From assembly GCA_023525975.1 (NCBI GenBank), contig CM042023.1:20323501-20387500 (forward strand): a stretch of 64,000 nt of DNA, read 5' to 3'. Numbering within the stretch: position 1 is the stretch's first letter; each line of letters starts with the position of its first letter. The DNA is from Smallanthus sonchifolius (lineage: Eukaryota; Streptophyta; Magnoliopsida; Asterales; Asteraceae). The translations under genes and the position numbers were made by a program. Below, piece by piece: positions 37,071-47,487 of this stretch. The notes beneath the pieces were generated by a model. That model had not been told where the DNA came from, searched no databases, and was given only the letters and a program-made list of their open reading frames with translations.

Positions 37071-37250
37071 AGAGTAAATTACATTTTGCGTCCCTATGGT
37101 TTACATGATTTAACACAATGCGTCCCTAACACAAATTTTTAATGCTTTGAGTACCTGTGGTATACAATCTGTAACACTCTGAGCCCATGAGCCTAACTTC
37201 GTTAAAAAATTCTGTTAAGTTTAGTTTCGATAGGGGTAAGATGGTTACTG
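37071..37250. mobile_element. One arm of a GAGTAAATTACA Mutator-type MITE
   Basis: Begins GAGTAAATTACATTTTGCGTCCCTATGG and contains the CGTCCCTAACAC, CCTAACTTCGTTAA and GTTAAGTTT blocks typical of this family. A matching second arm is not found downstream, so the element is truncated. Confidence 0.5.
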
Positions 37251-37952
37251 ATATTCACCCGAAAATACTAAGTTTTACTGCTGATCTAGTTAAGGCTATC
37301 CGCAGATACCCTTGTCAAAACTTGATCAGCAGCAAAACTTAACCATCCGCAGCATGTCAAAACTTAAATCTTCGGTATTAATCATTTAATATTTTTTTTA
37401 TTCAACCAAGTGTATAAAACACATGCTTAATTAAATATATAAAAACTAGACTATTCATGAGCGGCAGGCCAAGACGGTTGACGTCAATCATAAAGACAAG
37501 ATCAACGCACGGCCAATCCGGCAATGGCAGTATTTGAGCAAATGGCAGTAATCCAGCATTTGTTGACCACTTCATTCTATCTCTTTTTGTTTCTTGATCA
37601 ACCATCCAATGTAGTAATATCCGTTCATGATCAACAGGTTTGTTCTTCTTTTTCCGGCGTTAATTCTTGTTTATTTACTTATCGACCTTCTGCCTTTTGT
37701 TTTTGATTAATGGGGGTTTTATGTTCATGTGGGTTTATGCAACATACATGTTTAACATAAATAAACAATAAAACTAAACCAAGATTTTTGGAATCAAAGA
37801 TGAATGTGCTCTGCACTGATCTGATAAAAGACACCCTGTATCTGTTCGATGAAATGCCACACAGAGCTTGGTAGATGATAGTTTCTCCGTATTATATTTG
37901 ATCAAAGTGTGGGCAAGAATCACGAGCCTGTGATCTATGCTATCAATTTAGA
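37251..37952. other. Gene-free; short ORFs only
   Basis: Two overlapping 60-67 codon ORFs on opposite strands (37402-37706) have no recognisable domain. A GCAGCAAAACTTAACCATCCGCAG-type small repeat precedes them (about 37279-37360). Confidence 0.35.
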
Positions 37953-37967
37953 TTTGGGATTACTATC

Positions 37968-38178
37968 CTTTTTTTTAACGGCAATTTGGATCACGGACGG
38001 GCCACTGACCCACCCGATCATCTCCACCTCCATTAGGAGGAAACCCACCATAGGTGAGAAAACCCCTGGCCCAACTTGGACCCCCTTTTTTTTTGTCACA
38101 ATTGGGACTTGAACCCAAGACCTCCACATTTTAGTGAAGTCTTGTGTATACACCTTTGCCACTAGGCTATGCTAGTGG
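37968..38178 (-). mobile_element. tRNA-derived SINE, perfect 15-bp target duplication
   Basis: Flanked by TTTGGGATTACTATC at 37953-37967 and 38179-38193. Read on the minus strand it opens with an A-box-like TAGCCTAGTGGCAAAGG and a B-box GGGTTCAAGTCCC, and ends in a poly-A tail (poly-T at 37968). A sister copy is at 44361. Mobilised by a LINE enzyme, non-coding. Confidence 0.9.
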
Positions 38179-38320
38179 TTTGGGATTACTATCTAGTACA
38201 AGGATTATTTCTCTTACAGGCTCTTCATGTAAAGTTCCTTTGAAGCATAGAAAATAACCTCAGGATCTATTGTTTGCTTGATTGTTTTGTAACTTTTCCC
38301 TTGATTCTGATTTAAATAAT

Positions 38321-38497
38321 TTTTTTTGAACGACGACACCTAGATATTCTAGGATAATTTGGTTTCCCCAGGGAAACACCTAGAACATCCAGGGCAGCCC
38401 ATCCTAGGAGGAACCCTCAACTGGGTAAACCCTTGACCTGACCGGAGACTTTCCATTTGGAAAGCCGGGTTACCGCCAGGGCAAAGCCCCTTTGGTT
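38321..38497 (-). mobile_element. Truncated SINE (same family as 56341)
   Basis: Poly-T then GAACGACGACACCTAG and ACACCTAGAACATCCAGGGCAGC match the 3' half of the SINE at 56341. The tRNA-related head is not clear. TGATTTAA on both flanks (38309-38316 and about 38500) may be the target duplication. Confidence 0.6.
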
Positions 38498-38689
38498 TGA
38501 TTTAATTTATCTTGGTGAGTCATCCCACTAATGTTACCTTGTAGTCCTGAAGAGCCTATTTGCACTCAGCACTCTTAATGTAAAAAAGAGGGTCCTGTTA
38601 TCAGGACATGCTTTTAATATAGCAAGTTAGGGTTACTTTGTGCCATCACCAAAGGCCGGAATTGATCCAAGACTATAGCATATAACCTT

Positions 38690-39240
38690 CAAAGGGTGGC
38701 ACGGTAGTAAGCACCTGATTTCTCTTTAGCAGAGGTCTCATGTTCGAATCCTATTTCCACTGGTTTCCTGCCATAGTTTAAGAAAACGAGTATGAGGCGA
38801 CGCCTAAGGGGACATTTTTGTACGTACGCCTCAAAGGGTCGAGGCGTTCAAAAAAACGTTAATGGCGTACGCCTCGAGGCGCGCCTCTTGCTGTTTTTGG
38901 GTTTAGATGATGAAATTAGTTAGGAAAGTTCTATATTTATAAGATATATAATTTTTATATGTTGTTTTAGACTTTCTATGATGATATTAGTAAGGAAAAT
39001 TCTATATTTATAAGATATATAATTTTTATATTTATTTTTTAGTTCCGCCTCGTGAGGCGAAGGGAAAACGCCTCGAGGCGCGATTCCGTTCTTTTAAACC
39101 TTGTTTCCTGCCATAACCTCTTGGAGGCCATGTGCCTAGCACAAGTTGTGATTTACCTGATCCCGTTAGTTAGCATGGTATTGGCGCGCGGGGTCCCGTG
39201 AATTTTGAGGTAAGGGTTCTCATGATTACAAAAAAAAGAA
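38690..39240 (+). mobile_element. tRNA-derived SINE split by a later insertion
   Basis: A-box-like GGGTGGCACGGTAGTAAGC and B-box TGTTCGAATCC (38693-38755) start a plus-strand SINE. Its body resumes after 39115 and ends in an A-rich tail near 39235. Imperfect flanking repeats (GACTATAGCATATA near 38670 and GACCACAGCATATG near 39244) may be its target duplication. Confidence 0.6.
38776..39102. mobile_element. Short TIR element nested in the SINE
   Basis: GTTTAAGAAAACG at the left faces CGTTCTTTTAAAC at the right. The 13-mer GTTTCCTGCCATA stands on both sides (38763-38775 and 39103-39115). GCCTCGAGGCG-type palindromes lie in both subterminal zones, and a 58-bp AT-rich segment is tandemly duplicated in the centre (about 38908-39035). 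The class is uncertain: the long duplication would be unusual for a Mutator-like MITE. Confidence 0.65.
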
Positions 39241-39823
39241 GAAGACCACAGCATATGTATAAAGCTTGTAAACTGTAATCTCTATCAAACCTCATTTTTC
39301 ACTCTCTATGGAGAATCTGAGTTTAGCTTTATTGCCTGGGACATTAACCTGACATTGCTTATTTGAGATTACATTCTTGTTCCATTTACACCACATTGGC
39401 TAATTTGTATTTGAGGCTTCTAGTCTTCTAGGCCTTGTAACATCCATCTTGAAACTTATGTTCAATTTTTGTTTTTGTTCATAACTTTTAATCATGTAGA
39501 TATGTTTGCTTATCATTATGCAAAATAATTGACAATGGTTCCAATCTGAACAACCTTAAGATGGTAGAAGCAAAGTATTCATTCAATCTCTTGAGAATAT
39601 TAGCAAGTTTCATATCAGAATGCACCATGCTTGTTGCAGTGTTCCCTTATATGATAAAATCTTGAAACAAAATTTACTAGATGATGCTTATATAGTTAAG
39701 GGATAATAACATGCAGTAGCAAGATTTCACAAGATTTCCTTTTTATGCAACACACTTAAAACTTTTTGTTGTACCCCCTAAATTAAGTAAACAGTTGTGT
39801 TTACTTTTTTATGACACAGAACC
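39241..39823. other. Upstream region of the CRLK-like gene
   Basis: AT-rich, no separate gene. An AG at 39819-39820 (TGACACAG) could be the acceptor of a leader intron just before the 5' UTR of the kinase gene. Confidence 0.35.
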
Positions 39824-39875
39824 TGAAGAAGTTGCTTACAAGATGTTCTTATTGTTAGTGAAAAGAGAAAAAAAT

Positions 39876-41376
39876 ATGGTTCACAAAGTTGATTTAGTAA
39901 TCATTGGAGTCTCTGTCGGTCTGGCTGTTGGCATACTTTTAGCAGCACTCGTATTCTTTGGCGTATGGTGGTACAAAAGACACAAACACCCCCATCAGCA
40001 CTACCTACACACAAAAGTAGTGGTGTAGACACAAGTATTATCTTGAGTGAATCCTTCGACAAGTCGGTAACAGTTTAACTGTCGACTTATCCTGCAAAAA
40101 CTTCACCAATTGCTACACGGTATAACAAGGCATCGGCATCTGGACTACTGAAATACTCTTACAAGTATGTGCTTTTCAAAGCATTTATCTTTTACTATGT
40201 TTTAACTTGAGCTTAAGCATATATTTTACCAACAAATATAACTGAATTATACTTCTCAGGGACGTCCAGAATGCCACGAAAAACTTTACAACTGTATTGG
40301 GACAAGGATCTTTTGGTCCTGTTTATAAAGCAGTGATGCCAGCTGGTGAAATTGTTGCTGTAAAAGCTCTTGCTTCTGATTCCAAACAAGGGGAAAAAGA
40401 GTTTCAAACTGAGGTAAGGCTTACAACCTGTTGGCTTAATTGCCAGAAAAATCAACTGTTTAACCATCCTGAATATTAATTGTTGCTATTTTGTTTATAA
40501 TTTAAATATCTTTTTGCAGGTATCTCTTTTAGGAAGGCTGCATCATAGAAATTTGGTGAATCTAGTTGGGTATTGTGTAGATAAAACGCAGCGAATGTTG
40601 ATATATGAATACATGAAGAACGGAAGCTTGGCTCGCTTTTTATACAGTAAGTTGGTTTATTAGTTTTTTTTCTGTATTTGGAACACCAGTTTAGTACATT
40701 AATTGCCCCATCTCAAACTAATTGTTAGATGAAGAGAAGCCCACCTTGAATTGGGAAGAAAGGCTTCAAATTGCTCTTGACATATCTCATGGAATAGAAT
40801 ATCTTCATGATGGGGTAAATATATTCATACCCTCCTTTCTTTTTCTTATGGTTTTTTAATTATATGTAGAAAGTTAATTTATACTAATTCTTCAAGCAGG
40901 CAGTTCCACCTGTCATACACCGAGATTTGAAGTCTGCTAATATACTGCTAGACCACTTAATGAGAGCAAAGGCAAGATCTTAGATCTCATTCATAATATT
41001 CTTGTCATCTGATTTGAACATCCAGTATGAATAAATGTTCTTTTAACACTATGGTGATTAAATAGGTTGCTGATTTTGGCCTGTCTAAAGAAGAGATTAA
41101 TGATGATAAAAATTCTTGTGTTAAAGGTACATATGGCTACATAGATCCTGTGTATGTATCTACAAACAAATTCACCAAAAAGAGTGACATCTACAGTTTT
41201 GGGATTATCCTCTTTGAACTCATTACAGCCATTCATCCACATCAAAATCTCATGGAATATGTCAATCTAGTAAGTTAATACTCATTTTTTTACTTTAGAT
41301 TCTTTATAACTGCTCAGCAAAAGATTCTAGCTTATATAATGTATTACAAGTCTATAACAAATATATTAAGGGGTGG

Positions 41377-41440
<64 letters not shown>

Positions 41441-42232
41441 TATTTTTTACACTACAAATAAGCTTTTCCTGTGTATGACCCATACTATCTAACTATTATC
41501 TTGTTACTATTGGAGGGTATTTATATTCAAAAGATCCATTATCTTGTTACTATTGAATGGTATTTAGTCAAAATTTTGAATTTATTTAAGACCCAGGTAG
41601 TAACAATGTGAAAATGGACCTTTTATTATCTGAATATATTGGAATGCACATCACAATAAGAGCATTCTTTTATCTTTTTTCATGTTTTCCTTTTACATCC
41701 TGACTTTCATGGTCAAAATTATAACTTCTCAAAGATATTGCAGCAATTCAACACAAATGTTCTCCAATCTATAACATTCATTATAAAACCTTCTTGTAAT
41801 TTGTAATTCCATATAAGTTTTAAGAATCTTGATTGATTGGGAAGTTGCTAAATAGTAGTTAAGAACCTCAAACTCAAACTGAATCAACTTCCTTTTCACC
41901 TTAGGTTGTTGATATAAAATATCTGTTATTGTCAGGCAGCCATGAGTTCAGATGGTGCAGATGAAATCCTTGACAAGAAACTGGCAGGAGAGTGTGATCT
42001 TGAAGAAGTTAGAAGCTTGGCTAGAATAGCTCACAGATGCTTGCATAAAGCACCCAGAAAACGACCTACCATTGGCGAGGTTTCACAGGATATAAAAAAG
42101 CTAAAACATAAGCATATCATGAGATCGGAGAGCCGTAGCACCATGTCTTTTGGAGGCCAAGAATTCTCAGACATCATGGGTTGGCCTAGACTTGCAACAG
42201 AATCAGTTAAAACGAATGACCAGCATCGATGA
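39876..42232 (+). pseudogene. CRLK-like (calcium/calmodulin-regulated) receptor-like kinase, disrupted juxtamembrane exon
   Basis: ATG 39876 opens a membrane anchor (DLVIIGVSVGLAVGILLAALVFFGVWW). The juxtamembrane part then shifts frame after about 39990 and hits an in-frame TAA at 40076-40078; the next frame-correct residues are KTSPIATRYNKASASGLLKYSY. The kinase exons are clean: 40260-40413, 40520-40646, 40729-40814, 40900-40971, 41066-41269, 41936-42232. They show the G-loop LGQGSFGPVYK, VAVK lysine, HRDLKSANILL, DFGLSK, GTYGYIDPVY and a C-terminal MSFGGQEFSDIMGWPR tail. In Arabidopsis CRLK1 is a plasma-membrane kinase that binds calmodulin and acts in cold signalling. Removing 39963-40129 as a GT-AG intron would restore a 353-aa frame, so it may still be expressed. 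The intron after 40971 has a GC donor. Confidence 0.85.
41371..41430. repeat. (TA)n microsatellite in the last CRLK intron
   Basis: About 60 bp of nearly pure TA repeats inside intron 41270-41935. A likely polymorphic marker. Confidence 0.9.
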
Positions 42233-42657
42233 AACCTCACAAATGAGAACTTGAAGTAAGAATATCGGCTCTTTGGTTCTTTCAGTTCATTTTCTGATGC
42301 ATTTGATATGTTGCTGGACTAGGTTTTTGAAACTTGAAAAACATGTTTCATGTTTAGATTGTTCAATTTGACATAATAACAAGTTAGGACTTTGAAGGTT
42401 CACAAACAACAGTTTCAAAAAATATAAAACTAAATATCTTAAGAAGGTAACTTTAATGCATAACTGATTTTCAGTAAGTATAAAAAAGTATCAATAGAAG
42501 AAATAAACACATATGCACTTGAACCCGCATCCAAACATAGGCGCTGCTACACCGCGTGGGTTCACCGGTGACTCGAGTAATCTGGTTTGAGCCCTCATAA
42601 AGATTTAGAAGTTAGAAGCCGGTTTCTTCAAAAAACATTGCAGTTAAAGCTACTGGT
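42233..42657. other. Convergent 3' UTRs
   Basis: The CRLK-like gene (+) and the F-box gene (-) end 425 bp apart, so this stretch must hold both 3' UTRs and terminators, possibly overlapping. No other feature. Confidence 0.5.
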
Positions 42658-43977
42658 TTAGTAGATTGAAGCATCAAATCTTGGCTCATAAAAACAGACC
42701 CGACTGTTGTACAACTGAAGGGCACAACCCATAATCCAAGACCACACCTTTTTATCAACATCATAAAGCAAGCCTTTCCCTTGATTCCAAGATGTAAAAA
42801 GAATCAAATTATTCTGTCCAAAGCACTCAAATCTCTCTGCAGATAACCTCAAGAGAGCTCTAAAGTATCTTGATGGCATTCTAGTAATTTCGACCCACAT
42901 CACTTTCACATGATCTAACTCCCAAATTTTCATACTTTGAAGAGTACTGTAAAGCCCAACTCTACCAACCAGAAATAACCGCTTTTTGGTACCTGAAATC
43001 AAATACCCGTCTAATAAAGATCGCGGGAATTTTGCGGGTATGTGTTCCCAATAGCCTGTGTCAAGCCCATACATCATTAGCCCGAGTGGTGAAAGTGTTT
43101 CAAGATACAATCTTGGGTTACAAAATGCCATCTTTGATGAGCAAAGATTGGCAGTTGGCATCTTTTGGTGCAAGGACCATCTATTAAGCTTTGAATCATA
43201 TACTTCAATTGGAAATGATTGGTCACCGTAGAGATCGTTTGCAGCAATAATCTTGAAAGACTTTTCTTTTCGGTCAACAACCATGGTCAACAGTCGTTGC
43301 TGGTTATAATGCATACTTGGTAGTATTCTACATGTTTGTGTGAGAGGATTGCAGATTAGGGTTTTGAAAGTTGACCCATCAAGACCCGAAAAGCAAACGA
43401 GCCCGCCTGATGATCCCACTAACCAAATAGCCCATTGAGGTAGGAATGTGAATGGAATTCTGTACCACTGTTTCAATGGCAAGCTAAAAACTGAGCATTG
43501 TGGTGTTTGAGATTGTGAATTTTTCCAAAATGTGAGAAGACAAGGCCCGTGAGAAGGGACCTGTGAATGAAACTTTAGAAACCCGTTATCTAACAAGATC
43601 GAATTCCATCTTTTACAAACAGAACGAAGACGGAAGATCATGAAAGGCGGGACCCACGCTAATATCTCGTTCAATAAATCTTCAGGCAACATAGCCCATA
43701 TGTTGTCTTCCATTTGAACATCAGGGTGAGGAGTTTTAGCAGATTTAGTCATAGTTTCTTCATCTAAACCCCTCGGTTTTGTCTTGATCACCTTCTGTTT
43801 AGACGGGCTAACGTTTCTTGACCCGACTCGTTGACCTATCGGGCTCGTGTTTCTAGACCCACCTCCACCAAAATAACTCACTTGCCTCCCCCCATCCTCA
43901 CCCATCCTAACCAATTGGGTCATCAAATCTCGTGACCAACAATTAGAAGACTCACCAACTTCAATCCCAACCACCAT
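42658..43977 (-). CDS. F-box protein of the At5g15710 type (kelch/galactose-oxidase-like C-terminus)
   Basis: A single 439-codon coding exon. The N-terminus is Gly/Ser/Arg-rich. The F-box follows at about residues 92-135 (IWAMLPEDLLNEILAWVPPFMIFRLRSVCKRWNSIL), with the L-P-x-D-L-L and R-x-V-C-K-x-W landmarks that contact the SKP1 subunit of SCF ubiquitin ligases. The rest matches the plant F-box-associated kelch type: SHGPCLLTFWKN, WLVGSSGGLVCFSGLDG, EVYDSKLNRWSLHQKMP, LYLETLSPLGLMMY, HIPAKFPRSLLDGYL, FTSWNQGKGLLYDVDKKVWSW, CFYEPRFDAS. Length agrees with At5g15710 (about 448 aa). Its role would be to present a substrate for ubiquitination; the substrate is unknown. A 5'-UTR intron and a uORF lie upstream. 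No damage seen. Confidence 0.93.
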   Translation of the reverse strand: MVVGIEVGESSNCWSRDLMTQLVRMGEDGGRQVSYFGGGGSRNTSPIGQRVGSRNVSPSKQKVIKTKPRGLDEETMTKSAKTPHPDVQMEDNIWAMLPEDLLNEILAWVPPFMIFRLRSVCKRWNSILLDNGFLKFHSQVPSHGPCLLTFWKNSQSQTPQCSVFSLPLKQWYRIPFTFLPQWAIWLVGSSGGLVCFSGLDGSTFKTLICNPLTQTCRILPSMHYNQQRLLTMVVDRKEKSFKIIAANDLYGDQSFPIEVYDSKLNRWSLHQKMPTANLCSSKMAFCNPRLYLETLSPLGLMMYGLDTGYWEHIPAKFPRSLLDGYLISGTKKRLFLVGRVGLYSTLQSMKIWELDHVKVMWVEITRMPSRYFRALLRLSAERFECFGQNNLILFTSWNQGKGLLYDVDKKVWSWIMGCALQLYNSRVCFYEPRFDASIY

Positions 43978-44340
43978 TTTCCAAGAACCCTAATTTGAAA
44001 GCCAGTGTTTCCAGATCAACAAGTGTAGAATCCTCAATTAAGACCCAAATTTCTCAATTGGATCATCAAAAAAGTTCCAATTTTCAAGAACCCTAATTTC
44101 TCTCCTAAAGAAGCAAAATTATACAGATTAACATATACAAACAACGAAATTCAAATTTTGCATCAAGAAATTACCTTTGATCATCGAACGGATTACTTTT
44201 TTCTTGAAGGATTCATGGGACACATGAAATTCATAACCAAACAACAATCAAGCTTTTAGTGATGAACAAAAAGATGATTGATTGATGAGTTGTGTTGTGG
44301 ATAGAAACAAAAAGAGTCTTGAGGGAGAGTAATGATTTGG
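43978..44340 (-). promoter_or_regulatory. 5' UTR of the F-box gene with a leader intron and a 13-codon uORF
   Basis: On the minus strand a leader exon ends ATCAAAG (44175) with donor GTAATT. The acceptor CTTTAG is next to 44104, giving a 70-bp intron. Within the first leader exon, ATG at 44234 opens 13 codons ending at TAA 44193, with two further in-frame ATGs. The 5' limit is estimated. A SINE begins about 20 bp beyond it. Confidence 0.5.
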
Positions 44341-44360
44341 TGTTGGGTGCTTCTCCTTCT

Positions 44361-44567
44361 TTTTTTTTTTAACGGCAATTTGGATCACTGACGGGTCACT
44401 AACTCACCCGATCATCTCTACTTTCCTCAGGAGGAAACCCATCATAGGTGAGAAAACCACTGGTCCAACCTGGACCCTTTTTTTGTCATAAGTGGGACTT
44501 GAAACCAAGACCTACCTATTTTAATAAAGTATTGGGTATACACATTTATCACTAGGCTAAGTTAGTT
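44361..44567 (-). mobile_element. tRNA-derived SINE next to the F-box gene leader
   Basis: Sister of 37968-38178 with the same body and box order. It is flanked by an 11-bp duplication CTTCTCCTTCT (44350-44360 and 44568-44578). It inserted at the presumed promoter/5' UTR of the F-box gene, so it separates that gene from its upstream DNA. Confidence 0.88.
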
Positions 44568-45309
44568 CTTCTCCTTCTGATTCCTTTTGTGGATGGTTGT
44601 CGAGTTAGCCCTCTAAAATAATGCAATATTTAATATTTGACAAGAGGGGTGATTAGTGCTACTGTCATTTCTTGTGTCCCTACATTTTTCAATTTAAATT
44701 CAAAAGTTGCCGCTATTAATTTCCTGTGTTTTGATTATATATGGTCCTTTTCTTAGATAATGTAATCCATTATCTTCAAATATATAGAAACTATACACTA
44801 TATTACTACTAATCACACACGGGAAATGCTAATCGCACTTGGTCATATACGCATCGTATAGGGCAATACGATGCGTATAGCCCTTCACAAATTCTCGTGC
44901 CCGACATTCTCTTACAACCTGTCATTCAAACCTCGTATACGCATCGTATAGGTCAATACGATGCAGTTTAGGATACGAGATTCCTTCTGCCACTAAACCC
45001 ATCACATCGTACCTTATACGCATCGTATTGGGCTATACGATGCGTATAGGGCCCAAATTTTGTGTATTTAACAATGCAGAATTCTCATTCGAACCGAACG
45101 AACGTATGCTTTCCAAAAAAAAAACTATAAACATGTCTTGGTGGTGGGATGGTAACTACGGTTTTCAGGTATATTCTAACGAGTCGGTGGAAAACAACCC
45201 GCAAAGTTCTGGCGTTCAAGAGGTGAACCGGGAGGAGGTCTCGTCCGACGTTTATTCTCATCAACGGGTAAGGCTTCCGGATTTGAACGAGCCACTGAGC
45301 AATCCCGAG

Positions 45310-45489
45310 TTTGTATACGGTGAACCGTCTTACCTTACACAGCCCACGAACGACTACGTATACGGTGAAGTCACATACCCGACACAACAAACCGACGACT
45401 ACGTATACGGTGAAGTCTCATACCCGACACAACAAACCGACGACTACGTATACGGTGAAGTCTCATACCCGACACAACAAACCGACGAC
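45310..45489 (+). repeat. Four 45-bp coding tandem repeats in the MULE transposase
   Basis: Each unit encodes F/YVYGE-x-x-Y-x-TQ-x-T-x-D. The last two units are nearly identical. Each contains the palindrome GTATAC (extended to CGTATACG in three units), similar to the core of the element's terminal modules. Confidence 0.9.
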
Positions 45490-46615
45490 TTCGTGTCCGA
45501 AGACGAGGAACAAAACCATCAAAACATGTCGTATAAAACTGACCAGAATTTTCAGTCTCGTGAACAGTTGGTGGATTGGGCGGTCAGGATAGGACGTGAG
45601 AATGGTTACGTCCTTGTCACCCGACGATCGAGGAGAAAAGGCGACGATCCGACGGAACCGTTTATCAAGGTGTGGCTTGTGTGTGACCGTCACGGCGAAC
45701 GTGCGTCTATTGCCACGGTTAGACGTGCCGGTAGCAAGAAAATAGGTTGTCCCTTTAAATTAGAAGGAGAGTACCAAGAAAATACTGGTGATTGGAAATT
45801 AACGGAGAAGGATGACAGTCATAACCACGATCCTAGTCAACATCTTGAGGCGCACTCCTTTGCGAGGAGACTGTCTCAGTCGGAACAACTTTTGGTGGCG
45901 AAGTTGTATTCGCAAAACATGTTGCCACGAAACATTCTGGCAACTATAAGGGAACAAAACCCAGAGAGTAGTTGCATTAAAAAGGACATTTATAATGCGA
46001 TACAAAAGATAAAAAACGAAACGAGAGTCGGTGAAACTCCAATGCAGATTCTGGAAAACCTGCTTTCTTCTAAAAAATACGTCTACTATACTCGGGAAGA
46101 TCCTGCCACAAATATTGTGGAGGAGATATTCTTTGTTCATCCGAAATCGTTTGAGATGTGGCGTGTGTTCCCGCACGTGTTGATCATCGACGCGACTTAC
46201 AAAACAAACATGTATAGACTTCCATTTGTCCAAGTGGTCGGTGTGACCTCCACACACCAGTCGTTTTGCGTCGCTCATGCATTTATATCAAAAGAACGAG
46301 AGGAAAACTTCGTCTAGGTGCTACTGCAAATAAAAGCAATGTTGCAAAAGTGTATGGAGCCGCGTGTGATAGTAACAGACAGGGACAAAGCTCTTATGAA
46401 CGCATGTGATAAAATATTTCCGGATTGTTCGAAGAACCTATGTCGGTGGCACATACACGAGAATATCGCAAAACATTGCAGGACATCATTTACAGACGAA
46501 TACTGGGCAAATTTCAAGTATTCATGGTCGGTATTATGTGAGTCTCCCACGTCAGATATATACCAGTACAACTTCAACCGGCTTTACGAACGACTGTATG
46601 CTGCCAAACGAGGAA

Positions 46616-46694
46616 GTAAGTTTTGAATATTTAATATTTTCAGTATTGAATAATTATTAAATATTTAAATATTTATTCAATATTTTTCCAAGAG
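46616..46694 (+). other. Intron of the MULE transposase
   Basis: 79-bp AT-rich intron with donor AA|GTAAGT and acceptor AAGAG|TT. It is required to keep frame between KRG and IHYVTKNWLDPYKE. Confidence 0.7.
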
Positions 46695-47205
46695 TTATAC
46701 ATTATGTGACTAAAAATTGGTTGGACCCGTATAAAGAAAAGTTTGTATCCGCCTGGTCCAACAAAAACCTCAATTTTGGTCAACAAACAACGAACCGAGT
46801 TGAGAGCCAGCATTCGCTCTTAAAGAGTTATCTTAGAAATGCTAACAGCTCCCTAGATAGACTTGTTGGGTTTGTTGATGAAATTGTAACAGATCAATAT
46901 TATCAATTACAGTTTGCGTTTGGAACAAGCCTCATAAGAAAAATGGATAGCCACATAGCTATTGAATTGTCGCGAGAAACAGCTCATTCACATGATCCCA
47001 ACAAAGCAAATGTGACCCTGCGAGACACAGCTCGTACATTGCGTCACAAGACTCGATACAAGCGAGTTCGGTCATTCAACACCGTCGTCCAACGAAGGGT
47101 AAAGGAAAGCAACCACAAGATGATAACGCCTATCTTGGTTTACCTGGCAACTCGCCCGCGTATGGCTTAATTGGCCTGCGTATGGCTTATTTTGCCCGGC
47201 AACCG

Positions 47206-47243
47206 CCTATACGCCACGTATAAGCTTATACGTGGCGTATAGG
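47206..47243. repeat. Perfect 38-bp palindrome between the two MULE genes
   Basis: CCTATACGCCACGTATAAG followed exactly by its reverse complement. It uses the GCCACG version of the module core, the same version as the copy that begins the right end (49078), not the GCATCG version found around the transposase start. Confidence 0.95.
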
Positions 47244-47487
47244 TTTTTAAAAAATTAATAATAATAATTATTATTTATTAATTCAATTAAAAACAATATA
47301 TTAAAAACAATATATTATTATTATTTATTATTTAATATTTAAAATAAAAAAATTAATTATTATTATTTATTATTTAAAATTTAAACAATATTATATTATT
47401 ATTTATTATTTAAAATTTAAACGATATATTATTATTATTATTTATTATTTAAATTAAAAAATTAAAAACAATTAATTATTATCAGAT

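Larger units (their letters stand above)
45133..47170 (+). pseudogene. MULE transposase with FAR1-type DNA-binding domain, one nonsense codon
   Basis: Start taken at ATG 45133 (MSWWWDGNYGFQ); in-frame ATGs also exist at 45040 and 45103. Four 15-residue repeats (YVYGEVSYPTQQTDD) at 45310-45489 precede a FAR1/WRKY-GCM1-type domain (FQSREQLVDWAVRIGRENG, a Cys in VWLVCDRHG, GCPFKLEG, SHNHD). The MULE catalytic domain follows with the expected acidic residues: D in LIIDATYKTN, D in VIVTDRDKAL, then CRWHIHEN, and E in TNRVESQHSLLK. TAG at 46315-46317 replaces a Trp codon position (ENFV-stop-VLLQIKAML); the frame is open on both sides. A GT-AG intron 46616-46694 joins KRG to IHYVTKNW. The enzyme would cut at the palindromic ends. 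It is dead unless the stop is read through or is an assembly error. Confidence 0.88.

Noticed and set aside
45085..45390. Minus-strand and alternate-frame ORFs over the MULE transposase repeats
   Set aside because: Open only because the 45-bp coding repeat keeps all frames periodic.
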